A DNA stretch of 19,073 nucleotides from a candidate division WWE3 bacterium RIFOXYD1_FULL_39_9 (lineage in GTDB: Bacteria; Patescibacteriota; WWE3; UBA101185; UBA10185), in contig MEWG01000046.1 in assembly GCA_001773295.1 (NCBI GenBank), positions 4,189 to 23,261 on the forward strand. The letters are read 5' to 3'. Below, one piece after another: positions 1 to 7,369 of the stretch. The notes under the pieces were generated by a model, which was not told the origin of the DNA, made no database searches, and was given only the letters and a program-made list of their open reading frames with translations. Both the position numbers and the translations under genes were made by a program. Each line of letters begins with the position of its first letter. The first letter of the stretch is position 1.

Positions 1-986
1 CCTAATGCAGCTTGTATATCTGATAAATATATTGTCGAGCCAAGCCCACCTTGCCTGTCGATTAAATCTTGTATCTCTGCTTCAACCAAGGTTTGAACCG
101 CTGCTGTATTTGGATAAATGTTTATCGTCATATTAATAGTTAATTCTGTAATAGTAATCATGAACAAACCAGGCTCGGCTGTAACTGGTATCCCAACAGT
201 TCTATCTGTTGCTGGATCTGTATGCTCTACAAGATATGCTCTTACAAGCGCAACAGTTGCAGCATTTGGAATATAAGGAGTAGAATCATCCATAACAAAA
301 GCACAACCAACAGTACCAGCGCCATTATAGGCTGGAAAAACCCATGCTCTTGTTACCCCTGCATACTCTAACATCCACCGCCAATAGTCATAAGAGCAAC
401 CACCATAAGGAGGATATTGCTTCCTTAAAAGAACTCTTTCCCTTAAATCATCGTCTGTTTCTTCATCCGCTCCGCCAGTCAAGCCACCAGTAGCTACTGT
501 TGCTTGAGAAGATACTTCAGCAATAGGAGAAACAAAAGATAGAATTGCGCCAGCATCTTGATTGCCACTATCGCCACCTTCGCTCGCTGTTATTTCTATA
601 GATAAACTTGTTCCAACAAAAATCTCATCTTCATCCGAAACATAAGTAACCCCATCAGAAGATTGAAATTCTGTAGCCGCAAGAATTATCAATCCAACAC
701 TTCCAGTTAAAGTCAGTAAGCCCGTAGCTTTACTTGCAGCAACTCTATTTATGCCATATTCATCCGCTATTGCTTCTAAACCTTCAACATCAGCAGTAGT
801 AGCAAATAATTGTTCTGCTTGGAATCCAAGATAACTATATAACAGATGAACAACGCCAGCATATACTCTTGCCAAAACTTTTAAAACACTTCTACGAAGC
901 AAAGACTGCCCATTAGTGACATGAGTCTCTATATCGCTTTGGATTCTATCTACCAATTCAGTTAGAGTTGGTCTTGTAAAAGGCAT
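1..986 (-). CDS. Baseplate J-like protein, Mu gp47 family (3' end off the window)
   Basis: This is a baseplate wedge component that, in the Mu gp47/PBSX XkdT/P2 J family, forms the outer baseplate frame joining the hub to the tail fibres. I translated 328 codons from an ATG at 986-984 with no stop before the window edge. The start MPFTRPTLTELVDRI and later segments such as EGLEAIADEYGI, TGGADEETDDDLRERVLLR and YDYWRWMLEYAGVTRAWVFP match the family pattern: N-terminal helical part, central beta part, then the conserved R..YW..A....V.... stretch. A GAGGAG ribosome binding site lies 8 bases before the ATG, which supports this start. It follows the gp46-like gene with a 20-base gap, the order seen in Mu. 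The C-terminus is missing because the window ends. Confidence 0.93.
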   Translation of the reverse strand, partial: MPFTRPTLTELVDRIQSDIETHVTNGQSLLRRSVLKVLARVYAGVVHLLYSYLGFQAEQLFATTADVEGLEAIADEYGINRVAASKATGLLTLTGSVGLIILAATEFQSSDGVTYVSDEDEIFVGTSLSIEITASEGGDSGNQDAGAILSFVSPIAEVSSQATVATGGLTGGADEETDDDLRERVLLRKQYPPYGGCSYDYWRWMLEYAGVTRAWVFPAYNGAGTVGCAFVMDDSTPYIPNAATVALVRAYLVEHTDPATDRTVGIPVTAEPGLFMITITELTINMTINIYPNTAAVQTLVEAEIQDLIDRQGGLGSTIYLSDIQAAL

Positions 987-1006
987 ATCAAATTCTCCTC
1001 AAAACC

Positions 1007-1567
1007 CTACCACGTTATAGGACCATCTTGCCATGTAGCAACAGTACCTTGCCAACTATCTCCATATACTCCAATTAAAGTTCTTGCAGAGTTAGAAGAT
1101 AGAACTATTAATTCGTTATTAAAAGAGATTGCTATTGTTGTTCCGCTTATTAAGTATATCTTAACACTTAAAGCAAGTCTGTCACTTCCAACAGGCTCTT
1201 GTCTTTCTGATTCTACTTCTATCTTATAGGCTATTTTATCATCTATCATCCACTGAAGACATTCTTCTGCATACTGCTTTGCACTAACAACTATAGAAGG
1301 AATTGTTTTTGATCTTTCTAAAAGCCAAAGCCTTGAACCTATTCTATCATTATCAACTTCTGGAGAAGCTAAATCCCCCCACCAGCCGCGCTTATCAAGA
1401 CTATTTGAATCCGGTAATTCATCATCATCTAATGCCCTTCTATCTGTAAAAAGAGATATTAAAGCAGCAGAAGCAAATCCAGCTTCTGACTCTAAGTCTC
1501 CATTAAGATAAGACATATCTGCTTCAAGAAAAATCTCATCCCAAGAAAGTTTGATTTCATCAGCCAT
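1007..1567 (-). CDS. Baseplate protein, Mu gp46 family
   Basis: A 186-aa protein of the Mu gp46 family (functionally like P2/T4 gpW/gp25), a small wedge protein that links the central hub to the outer baseplate. The family signature is visible: early LSWDEIFLEADM, an acidic region followed by LFTDRRALDDDELP, then KRGWWGDLASPE, then the RLWLLER.KT...V helix, and a C-terminal beta part with YKIEVESERQEPVGSDRL. Length is close to that of the Mu protein family. The gene starts directly after the stop of the gp45-like gene (no spacer), so translation is probably coupled. It lies upstream of the gp47-like gene. Confidence 0.92.
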   Translation of the reverse strand: MADEIKLSWDEIFLEADMSYLNGDLESEAGFASAALISLFTDRRALDDDELPDSNSLDKRGWWGDLASPEVDNDRIGSRLWLLERSKTIPSIVVSAKQYAEECLQWMIDDKIAYKIEVESERQEPVGSDRLALSVKIYLISGTTIAISFNNELIVLSSNSARTLIGVYGDSWQGTVATWQDGPITW

Positions 1568-2275
1568 TTATACACCCTTTACATTAGCAGTCATATTGGC
1601 GGCGGCTAAAGTAGTATTTGGAGCATTTGTTACAGAGCCAGTTTCATTATGTGTATGATTATTAAAGATAGATACAATATCACTTGTAGCTAATGTTTTC
1701 CCTGTGCCAGAAGCGCCACCAAGAGTTACAGAAGGAGCATTCAGAATAATAACAGCGGCAACAATTTGCTTGCTTGTTGTTATTGTTTCTGTATCATTGG
1801 CAGCGTTCTTTCCCTGGTTGCCTGTTATAGTTACTTGCTTATTACCTGTAATGGTTTCCGTTTTATTTCCGCCGATAATATCTACCTTATCTTGACACTT
1901 GGTTTCTATTTCATTGCCGGATTTTAAGTGTATTCTATGGTTAGGAGATGATAAATCCTCGTGAGTATAAATAGCCACTTCTCCAGAAGCTAAATCAGTT
2001 GGCCTATATCTTCTATCATGAACACAAAGTATAATTCCGTGATTACGATTGCCGTTTACGAAAGATGCCAATGCTTCAGAATTTACCAATGGATAAGTAG
2101 TGAATCCATATTCCTCAAATCTTTCAACATTGCTCGATATTTCATCTGCAAGTAATCTTAATTGTAAGAGTTGAGTACTTTTTGAATTATCGATATAAGA
2201 GACAATGGCCCTACCTATAAGCATATAGATTTGTCTCTTTATCGGAGCAAGCAATCTGGAAATTGGTTCAATCAT
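1568..2275 (-). CDS. Baseplate spike protein, Mu gp45 / gpV family
   Basis: A 235-aa central spike protein. In the gp45/gpV family a trimer forms the membrane-piercing needle at the tip of a contractile tail. The N-terminal half (to about residue 115) has the OB-fold-like part with the motif GIILCVHDRRYRP. Residues about 118-165 contain short repeats (GNKTETITGNKQVTITGNQ) expected of a triple-stranded beta helix. The extreme C-terminal region has HTH at residues 207-209; in P2 gpV and Mu gp45 an HxH motif near the tip binds an iron ion. The gene overlaps the previous one by four bases (ATGA, 2272-2275), showing translational coupling. The function is well supported by motif and by position between the gp44-like and gp46-like genes. 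The iron site is inference from the family. Confidence 0.92.
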   Translation of the reverse strand: MIEPISRLLAPIKRQIYMLIGRAIVSYIDNSKSTQLLQLRLLADEISSNVERFEEYGFTTYPLVNSEALASFVNGNRNHGIILCVHDRRYRPTDLASGEVAIYTHEDLSSPNHRIHLKSGNEIETKCQDKVDIIGGNKTETITGNKQVTITGNQGKNAANDTETITTSKQIVAAVIILNAPSVTLGGASGTGKTLATSDIVSIFNNHTHNETGSVTNAPNTTLAAANMTANVKGV

Positions 2276-3360
2276 GCGCCTATCATTCCTAATATGTCTA
2301 CGTCGTCATTTGAGCCAGTTATCTTTTCTGGCATTCTAATCAACTTATATGTCTTCTCATCTACAAGAGTAATTTCTGTTATCTTTCCCCAACCACCCAA
2401 ACGAAAAATAATAGAAGAAGAAAGAAAAGAACCATTTACTTTGTTGATACTATCAACAACCGAATAGGTGGCATTTAAAGGCCAAGGCGTTCCGTCTTTT
2501 TGAAGCCAATCGTTTATAACATACTTATATGATCTGGACTTTCCAGCCCTAACCATTGATTCCCAATCTGCTCTGTTCTGGCAATTAGCTTTATCTGATT
2601 TATCTTCATGAATAATTACTATCGGTCTACTTCTGGATATAATAGGGTCCACTGCATATCTACTTGGGCCTATATAAGTTTCTAATTCATGGAAAGGATC
2701 GCCGGTATTAGAGCCTTTTACTATATACTTACTAAATCTTTCCGTATTGCTTTGATAAGAATTGCCAGCAAGAACATTCTTTCCGCTTTCAATTGCATTG
2801 ACCGCTTTTCTATTTGATGCTGCGCGAGTCATTGTCAATTTACCATCGCCATAGCTAACAGGAAGAAAAGCATATAAGCGCATTAATCTTGAAAGAGAAT
2901 CAGCAACAGTATCTCCTTCTTTGATTTTAAAAGAATGTCTTTCGTTCGCTGTACTTCTTACTGTTTCATCTACAACAACAGATATGCCAAAAGGAGCAAC
3001 CAAATTCTTTACTAATGTTTCTACTGTTTGATTAAGCCACTCCCCGCTTTTACCTTCTTGATAATAAGAGCAATCAACAAGATCACCTAATTTATCTCTA
3101 CCTCTTATTTGCAGAACATGATTAGAGCTATCATAATTCTTATCTATTTCTTCTACATATCCAGTTATTAATCTTGTTCCATTGATTTCTACAACTGCTT
3201 CTTCGCCCATGGTAAAATCAAAAGAATCAAATTGATTTGGATATTTTTCTGTATAAGAAAAAGCAAAAGAAGAAGCAAGCTGGTCCAGAGATTGATTGAT
3301 CTCAAGTTCTTTCCATCCAGAAAATTCTTTACCATTTACTTTTAGTATAATTTCACTCAT
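2272..3360 (-). CDS. Baseplate hub protein, Mu gp44 (gpP) / P2 gpD family
   Basis: A 362-aa baseplate hub protein. The family (Mu gp44, P2 gpD, T4 gp27-like) forms the ring on which the spike sits. Visible features are the early VNGKEFSGWKELEINQSLD, the FAFSYTE beta domain with TRLITGYVEEIDKNYD, and the segment HSFKIKEGDTVADSLSRLM at about residues 140-160, which corresponds to the conserved E.g.t..e.l.rla....l element. It overlaps both neighbours by an ATGA four-base junction (3357-3360 and 2272-2275). Order gpN, gp44, gp45, gp46, gp47 is that of Mu-type tails. I see no enzymatic domain. Confidence 0.92.
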   Translation of the reverse strand: MSEIILKVNGKEFSGWKELEINQSLDQLASSFAFSYTEKYPNQFDSFDFTMGEEAVVEINGTRLITGYVEEIDKNYDSSNHVLQIRGRDKLGDLVDCSYYQEGKSGEWLNQTVETLVKNLVAPFGISVVVDETVRSTANERHSFKIKEGDTVADSLSRLMRLYAFLPVSYGDGKLTMTRAASNRKAVNAIESGKNVLAGNSYQSNTERFSKYIVKGSNTGDPFHELETYIGPSRYAVDPIISRSRPIVIIHEDKSDKANCQNRADWESMVRAGKSRSYKYVINDWLQKDGTPWPLNATYSVVDSINKVNGSFLSSSIIFRLGGWGKITEITLVDEKTYKLIRMPEKITGSNDDVDILGMIGA

Positions 3361-4766
3361 TCAGACAACATCCTTACATTATCAAGTACAAAGCCAGGAT
3401 GTTTAAGTGTTGGCTGGTTGCGCTTGAAAACTTCTTCATCTCTACTGATATCTAAATACTTGCCATAAGCTAAATGCAGTATTGTTGTTCCTTCTGGAGA
3501 TATTTCCTCTTCAACTTCATACGGAAGATTTATAAACTTTTGCTTTATAGCTTTTGCAAATTCGCTTCTTAAATTTTCTATATCAGAATAAATATTTCTG
3601 TTATCAACATAGATGCCATAATTCTTATATGGATCGCTTGCTGATTCGTCTCCAAGTTTTTCAATCATATAATCAATAGAATTTATAATCTGCGCCTTAA
3701 TCTTTTCTACATCCGAAAGACTTCTATATTCAGAACGAATAGCAGCACGAACAGAGCCAGCCAAATACATTGCCTTAGTCATATTAATAAAAGCTAATCT
3801 ATTTGCTGCTTGTCTTGCAGTTGAGTGCGTAGAGACGTTGATAGTTGTAAGAGAACCACCACCAGAGGAAGCATTGAAAGCTGTTCCAAATCCTGTTACA
3901 TCATTAACGCCAACTATGCCAAGCATAGAAAGCACCATTGATTGCCCAAGGGTTTCGTTTACTTTATCCCCTATCGAAGACAATCTACTGCTTATAATTT
4001 GCCCACTACATTGACCGAGTATTTGGCCAAGATAGCCACTTCCTACTATATTAGCTACTTCTAAAATACTATCAACACAATCAAAAACCAAAGCACCTAC
4101 TTGACATGGGTATCTAACTACTTCAAGCATTACTTCTCTTGCATCGTCAAAAGTCGATTTAACATAACTTAAAGAAGAACCAGAAGCATTACGCATTGCA
4201 CTTACTTTATTTTTTGCAAAAGAAACATAAGAATCAAAATCATCTATCATCCCCGCAAGACTGAAAGCTGGAGCATCTTCCATATCATATTGCTCATAGA
4301 AAGAATCCAGCGCAGTATCTATCAACTTCTCCGATGCTTTATCTACTGCTCCAGAAGTATCAATTGATTCCTTTGGAAAGATTGCATCGCTCGTTACCAT
4401 GAAAGTCATAGTAAAGCGAGCAATGCCGCCTTCATTAAACATTTCTCTTATTCTTGCTTTGCCTACAAGAGAAACATATTTCTCTCCAAGATAAGGATGT
4501 TTTAATGCTCCTGGCCCTGCTTGTTTTAAAGCAGTTATTAGATTATTTCTTTGTGAAAAATAATCATAATCATTTTCTTCATTTGCTATTACGTAGCCTT
4601 CAATAGTAAATTCATCTGTATCCAATCCTAAATCTTCTATATACGGATCATCCTTGAATGGATATTGATGAACTACATTCCTTCTTCCGATAGAGGCTTC
4701 ATGCGAAAGAACATGAAAAGGAACACCTCTAAAAGATGCAAATTGTAAGTTAGCTCGCCAAGTCAT
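3357..4766 (-). CDS. Mu gpN-like baseplate protein (DNA circularisation N-terminal domain family)
   Basis: A 469-aa protein with an N-terminal region of the so-called DNA circularisation (Mu gpN) family: WRANLQFASFRGVPFHVL, GRRNVVHQYPFKDDPYIEDLG, then EFTIEGYV and a stretch rich in aromatic residues. Despite the family name, these proteins are baseplate hub or tail-tip components at the distal end of the tape measure. The middle (about residues 150-330) is helical and low in motifs. It starts two bases after the tape-measure stop. The ribosome binding site is weak (no clear AGGAG within 15 bases), so reinitiation from the upstream gene is likely. It overlaps the gp44-like gene by four bases. 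Confidence 0.9.
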   Translation of the reverse strand: MTWRANLQFASFRGVPFHVLSHEASIGRRNVVHQYPFKDDPYIEDLGLDTDEFTIEGYVIANEENDYDYFSQRNNLITALKQAGPGALKHPYLGEKYVSLVGKARIREMFNEGGIARFTMTFMVTSDAIFPKESIDTSGAVDKASEKLIDTALDSFYEQYDMEDAPAFSLAGMIDDFDSYVSFAKNKVSAMRNASGSSLSYVKSTFDDAREVMLEVVRYPCQVGALVFDCVDSILEVANIVGSGYLGQILGQCSGQIISSRLSSIGDKVNETLGQSMVLSMLGIVGVNDVTGFGTAFNASSGGGSLTTINVSTHSTARQAANRLAFINMTKAMYLAGSVRAAIRSEYRSLSDVEKIKAQIINSIDYMIEKLGDESASDPYKNYGIYVDNRNIYSDIENLRSEFAKAIKQKFINLPYEVEEEISPEGTTILHLAYGKYLDISRDEEVFKRNQPTLKHPGFVLDNVRMLSE

Positions 4767-4768
4767 AA

Positions 4769-6484
4769 TTAATATCCATATCCAAGTTGATTTCCAAGCA
4801 TATAATCACTTAAAATTTTTAGGCCAAAATCACTACTCTTCTTGACATCTTCTACTTGAGCATTCGTTCCTTGTTCTGCTTGCACTCTAATTGTTACATC
4901 TGCTTTTGAATGAGATTGAGCTAATGCACCATCAATAGAATGAGAAGATTTTAAACCTGGTTCGTTTGGCCAAAGCGATTCAGACAATTTTTTAGATGCT
5001 CTATATGCAGTAGTTGCCATAGTAACAGGAGAAGAAAAGAAGTTAGCACCTTTAATTGTTTTCATAAAGTTTAAAAATTCTTTGAATGATTTTATCTTCA
5101 AAGTAAATCTATCTATTTCATCATTAGTATTTTTAATCTGTAGTGCAATTCCAGCAAAGGAAGCAACTATCAAAGCAAAAGCAGGAGAAGCAGCAATGAT
5201 TGCAAGAGATTTAGTTACAATAGCAAGACCAACTAATAATGGGCCAATAGCAGCAGCAAGTGCAGCCATCTTTATAGTAGAAGTTTTTGTTTGAGAATCC
5301 ATTGATTTTAGCTGTTCAATGAACGGCTCAAGCCCATCCATTACTTCATTAAGTTTTGGAAGTAGCTCATCTCCAAAAGCAGCAGAAAGTTGTTTTACTC
5401 TATTTATAAAAATTTGTAATTTGGATTCAGTAGTCCCATATCTTAAACCTGTTTGCTTTACAAGTTCTCCTTGCTTCTCCCATTCTTTGTTGCCTGTTGT
5501 TATAATTTCTCTGACTAAATCCCCACCCTCTGCCATTTTAAGCAATGTTTCAGCCAATCTTACGCCGTCAAACTTCATAGCATCTAATATTGCAGAAACA
5601 TTCTTGCCGCTTTTATTAAGACCATCCAATCCTTTTGCAAATTTTAGTATTGCTTCAAGTGCGTCTTTCTTCCATAACTTCTCAAAATCTTTAACAGACG
5701 AATTAGATATCTTTGCAAAAGCTCGCATACGTTTACTGCCAGTGCCAATTTCTTTGCCTAACTCCATGATAAATCTACTCATGGCACCGCCGCCAAGTTC
5801 GGCTCTAATACCTAAAGAACTTAAAGCAGCAGCAAGGCCAAGCGTTTGCGATTCTGTCATTTTAATAAGAGCAGCAGAACCAGCAAAATAAGTTGCCATG
5901 TTCATAATTTCAGAAGCAGAAGTTTGAGCATTAACATCTAATCTTGCAAGAGTAGAAGCAAGTCTCTCAAATTGATCTTGGGGCATTTGCATGACATTAG
6001 CAAAACGAGCAAGAGCGTCAGAGCCGCTTTCTACTGTTAAGTTAGTAGTAGCCGCTAACGCCGCCATTGCTCTTGTAAAGCCTGGGATAAACTGTGTTTT
6101 AATATTTAACTGGCCAGCAGCTTCTGCAATTCTCATTATATCTTCTTGCGGAATTGGCGTAACCCTTGCAAGTGCTTCCAAGCTTTTCTTCATCGAGTCA
6201 AGCTCTTCTTTGGAAGCATCCACAGTTTTAACAACACCAGTCCAAGCAGATTCAAAACTGATAGCTGTCTTTACAGCCATACCACCAGCAAGAACTATAG
6301 GAGCAGTAAGATAAAGAGAAGCTTTCTGCCCGATGTCTTTCATGTTGTCGCTAAACTTCATCATGACAGTATCGGACTTCTTAACTTGATCCATGAATTT
6401 ATTGAAGTTATGCATAGACTGCTTCAATGGACTGGAGAAGCGATCCACTAACTTCATTATAAAAGATAGATCAAAATTCTTCAT
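4769..6484 (-). CDS. Tail tape measure protein
   Basis: A 571-aa tape measure protein that sets tail length and occupies the tube lumen. Residues about 60-330 carry the TP901-type tape measure core: ISFESAWTGVVKTVDAS, LARVTPIPQEDIMRIAEAAG, FANVMQMPQDQFERLASTL and GGGAMSRFIMELGKEI. A hydrophobic, alanine-rich stretch at about 400-450 (AALAAAIGPLLVGLAIVTKS onward) contains likely membrane-active helices, common in this family. The ATG overlaps the stop of the chaperone extension as TAATG. At roughly 1.5 angstrom per residue it predicts a tail of about 85 nm, on the short side for a contractile tail; that number is an estimate from the family rule. Confidence 0.93.
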   Translation of the reverse strand: MKNFDLSFIMKLVDRFSSPLKQSMHNFNKFMDQVKKSDTVMMKFSDNMKDIGQKASLYLTAPIVLAGGMAVKTAISFESAWTGVVKTVDASKEELDSMKKSLEALARVTPIPQEDIMRIAEAAGQLNIKTQFIPGFTRAMAALAATTNLTVESGSDALARFANVMQMPQDQFERLASTLARLDVNAQTSASEIMNMATYFAGSAALIKMTESQTLGLAAALSSLGIRAELGGGAMSRFIMELGKEIGTGSKRMRAFAKISNSSVKDFEKLWKKDALEAILKFAKGLDGLNKSGKNVSAILDAMKFDGVRLAETLLKMAEGGDLVREIITTGNKEWEKQGELVKQTGLRYGTTESKLQIFINRVKQLSAAFGDELLPKLNEVMDGLEPFIEQLKSMDSQTKTSTIKMAALAAAIGPLLVGLAIVTKSLAIIAASPAFALIVASFAGIALQIKNTNDEIDRFTLKIKSFKEFLNFMKTIKGANFFSSPVTMATTAYRASKKLSESLWPNEPGLKSSHSIDGALAQSHSKADVTIRVQAEQGTNAQVEDVKKSSDFGLKILSDYMLGNQLGYGY

Positions 6485-6609
6485 TAATTACTGCCCCTTT
6501 TCTTGTTTAGCCAGTTGGAACCATCTATCCAAAAGTGTAAATCTTCTATGCTCATTTCCCATATAGAGACTGGAGCAAAATGATATGCGTCCGCTATCAC
6601 CCATATCAT
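6484..6609 (-). CDS. P2 GpE-like / Mu tail chaperone second part, read by -1 frameshift or from its own ATG
   Basis: This stretch is read in the -1 frame relative to the preceding chaperone gene. From the ATG at 6609-6607 it gives 41 residues, starting MIWVIADAYHFAPVSIWEMS and containing EDLHFWI. This matches the P2 GpE-type pattern: ADIA..FHwpP...l..Ms..EL..W. Read through the frameshift at 6645-6651 it is the end of a 149-residue fusion: 96 residues of the chaperone plus 53 new residues, with no stop in the new frame. Its ATG overlaps the TGA of the chaperone (ATGA), and GGAAG sits four bases upstream, so independent translation is also possible. Its TAA overlaps the tape-measure ATG. P2 E/E' and Mu are known to make such fusions by -1 frameshifting; which route is used here is inference. 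Confidence 0.82.
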   Translation of the reverse strand: MIWVIADAYHFAPVSIWEMSIEDLHFWIDGSNWLNKKRGSN

Positions 6610-6638
6610 TTGCTTCCAGTCTCTTGTGATAGGGACGC
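6565..6638 (-). promoter_or_regulatory. Interleaved inverted repeats: candidate frameshift pseudoknot
   Basis: In the transcript four arms follow one another: b (6638-6626, GCGTCCCTATCAC), a (6624-6602), b' (6600-6587, GTGATAGCGGACGC) and a' (6587-6565). Arm b pairs with b' over 13 bp with a single extra C in b'. Arm a pairs with a' over 20 of 23 positions, including AGAGACTGGA with TCCAGTCTCT (10 bp perfect) at the outer end. Linkers are one base or none. Both stems cannot form completely together, so it is either a pseudoknot using the outer part of stem a or two competing hairpins. It begins six bases after the slippery heptamer, the usual distance for a stimulatory structure. Confidence 0.8.
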
Positions 6639-6932
6639 TGCTAAGAAAGGGCCAACTTTTTCTATCACCCCCATAAGATCGGGCATCTCTAACTCTTCAA
6701 CAACTTCTTTAGGAACATTTGCCATAGCGGCAATTAAAGGCATCATTCCTATGGCAAGTTTAAGCATTTGCTTTTTATCCATTGCTTTAGGATCATCATA
6801 CTCTAAAGCAAGAGCCTCTTCTGGAAGATATTGAAAATGCTTTGCTCTAAACTTTCCTATTGTAAGTTCTGTATATATTATCTCATTTACTGTTACTGGA
6901 CTTTTAAGTAACACTTTAATACTATCCATCAT
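6606..6932 (-). CDS. Tail assembly chaperone, Mu gp41-like
   Basis: A 108-aa tail assembly chaperone. These bind the tape measure before the tube polymerises around it. It has the expected size and composition: N-terminal beta strands (IKVLLKSPVTVNEIIYTELT), FRAKHFQYLP, then a helical part with MPLIAAMANVPKEVVEELEM and the C-terminal DLMGVIEKVGPFLAASL. It sits between tube and tape-measure genes. Two adjacent ATG codons exist (6932 and 6929). AAGGAG at 6941-6936 is 3 bases from the first and 6 from the second, so the second may be the real start, giving 107 aa. The frame-0 product ends at TGA 6608-6606. A fraction of ribosomes should shift to -1 at 6645-6651. Confidence 0.9.
   Translation of the reverse strand: MMDSIKVLLKSPVTVNEIIYTELTIGKFRAKHFQYLPEEALALEYDDPKAMDKKQMLKLAIGMMPLIAAMANVPKEVVEELEMPDLMGVIEKVGPFLAASLSQETGSK
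6645..6651 (-). promoter_or_regulatory. -1 frameshift slippery heptamer CCCTTTC
   Basis: The transcript reads GGC CCT TTC in frame 0 of the chaperone gene, so C CCT TTC fits the X XXY YYZ rule exactly (X = C, Y = T, Z = C). After a one-base slip the tRNAs for Pro and Phe re-pair on CCC and TTT. The -1 frame then runs open for 53 codons to TAA at 6486-6484. The phase was checked against the frame-0 TGA at 6608-6606. The frame-0 stop lies 36 bases downstream of the heptamer. Confidence 0.8.
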
Positions 6933-6935
6933 TGT

Positions 6936-6941
6936 CTCCTT
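6936..6941 (-). promoter_or_regulatory. Ribosome binding site that favours the second ATG of the chaperone
   Basis: AAGGAG precedes the ATGATG pair at 6932-6927. The spacing is 3 bases to the first ATG and 6 to the second. The longer spacing is nearer the normal optimum, so the start at 6929 is preferred. Confidence 0.6.
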
Positions 6942-6960
6942 AGAAATTCTTTACTTAAAA

Positions 6961-7353
6961 CTATAGAGCAGATTCAACGGTTTCAGTCCAATACGGACCT
7001 TGAAATTTAATGGTTGTCTCTCCTTCGCCACCAGTCAATTCAAAATTACGAATACAAGTTGCTCTATCCATAATATAAGCTTTACCACCACGAGCAGAGC
7101 GAAAGATAAGAGTGCCGTTTTCTCTAATTCTTGCAAGATCAGAAAGCATTTTATCATCTGTATCTGTTATCTTTACTTCACATTCTGCCATAATCGGATT
7201 TTCAATATAGCCATGAAGGCCAGTATCTCCGACTATTGCACTTAGCTCAAAGTTAGGCTCACCGCTAATGCCAAGACCACGAGCAACAGCGCCAGCCTTA
7301 TTCAAAAGCATTTCTCCATTCAGTAAAATTTCCACTCGACCTGTGATTCTCAT
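6961..7353 (-). CDS. Tail tube protein, Mu gpM family
   Basis: A 130-aa inner tube protein of contractile tails. It matches the Mu gpM pattern: RITGRVEILLNGEMLLNKAG at the start, then GDTGLHGYIENPIMAECEVK, a DTDDKMLSDLARIRENGTL segment and the C-terminal ELTGGEGETTIKFQGPYW. The AAAGGAG ribosome binding site lies immediately after the stop of the upstream endonuclease, so the tube gene keeps its own initiation signal despite the inserted gene. In Mu-type tails the tube gene directly follows the sheath gene; here the endonuclease separates them. Confidence 0.93.
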   Translation of the reverse strand: MRITGRVEILLNGEMLLNKAGAVARGLGISGEPNFELSAIVGDTGLHGYIENPIMAECEVKITDTDDKMLSDLARIRENGTLIFRSARGGKAYIMDRATCIRNFELTGGEGETTIKFQGPYWTETVESAL

Positions 7354-7369
7354 TTACTTCTCTCCTTTA

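Noticed and set aside
5319..5891. A 190-codon plus-strand frame opposite the tape-measure gene
   Set aside because: Shadow of the tape measure; Ser/Leu/Pro-rich composition typical of antisense reading, no motif.
6667..6673. GGGGGTG in the chaperone gene as an alternative slippery site
   Set aside because: It does not satisfy X XXY YYZ in frame 0, and no structure starts at the usual distance from it; CCCTTTC at 6645-6651 fits both.
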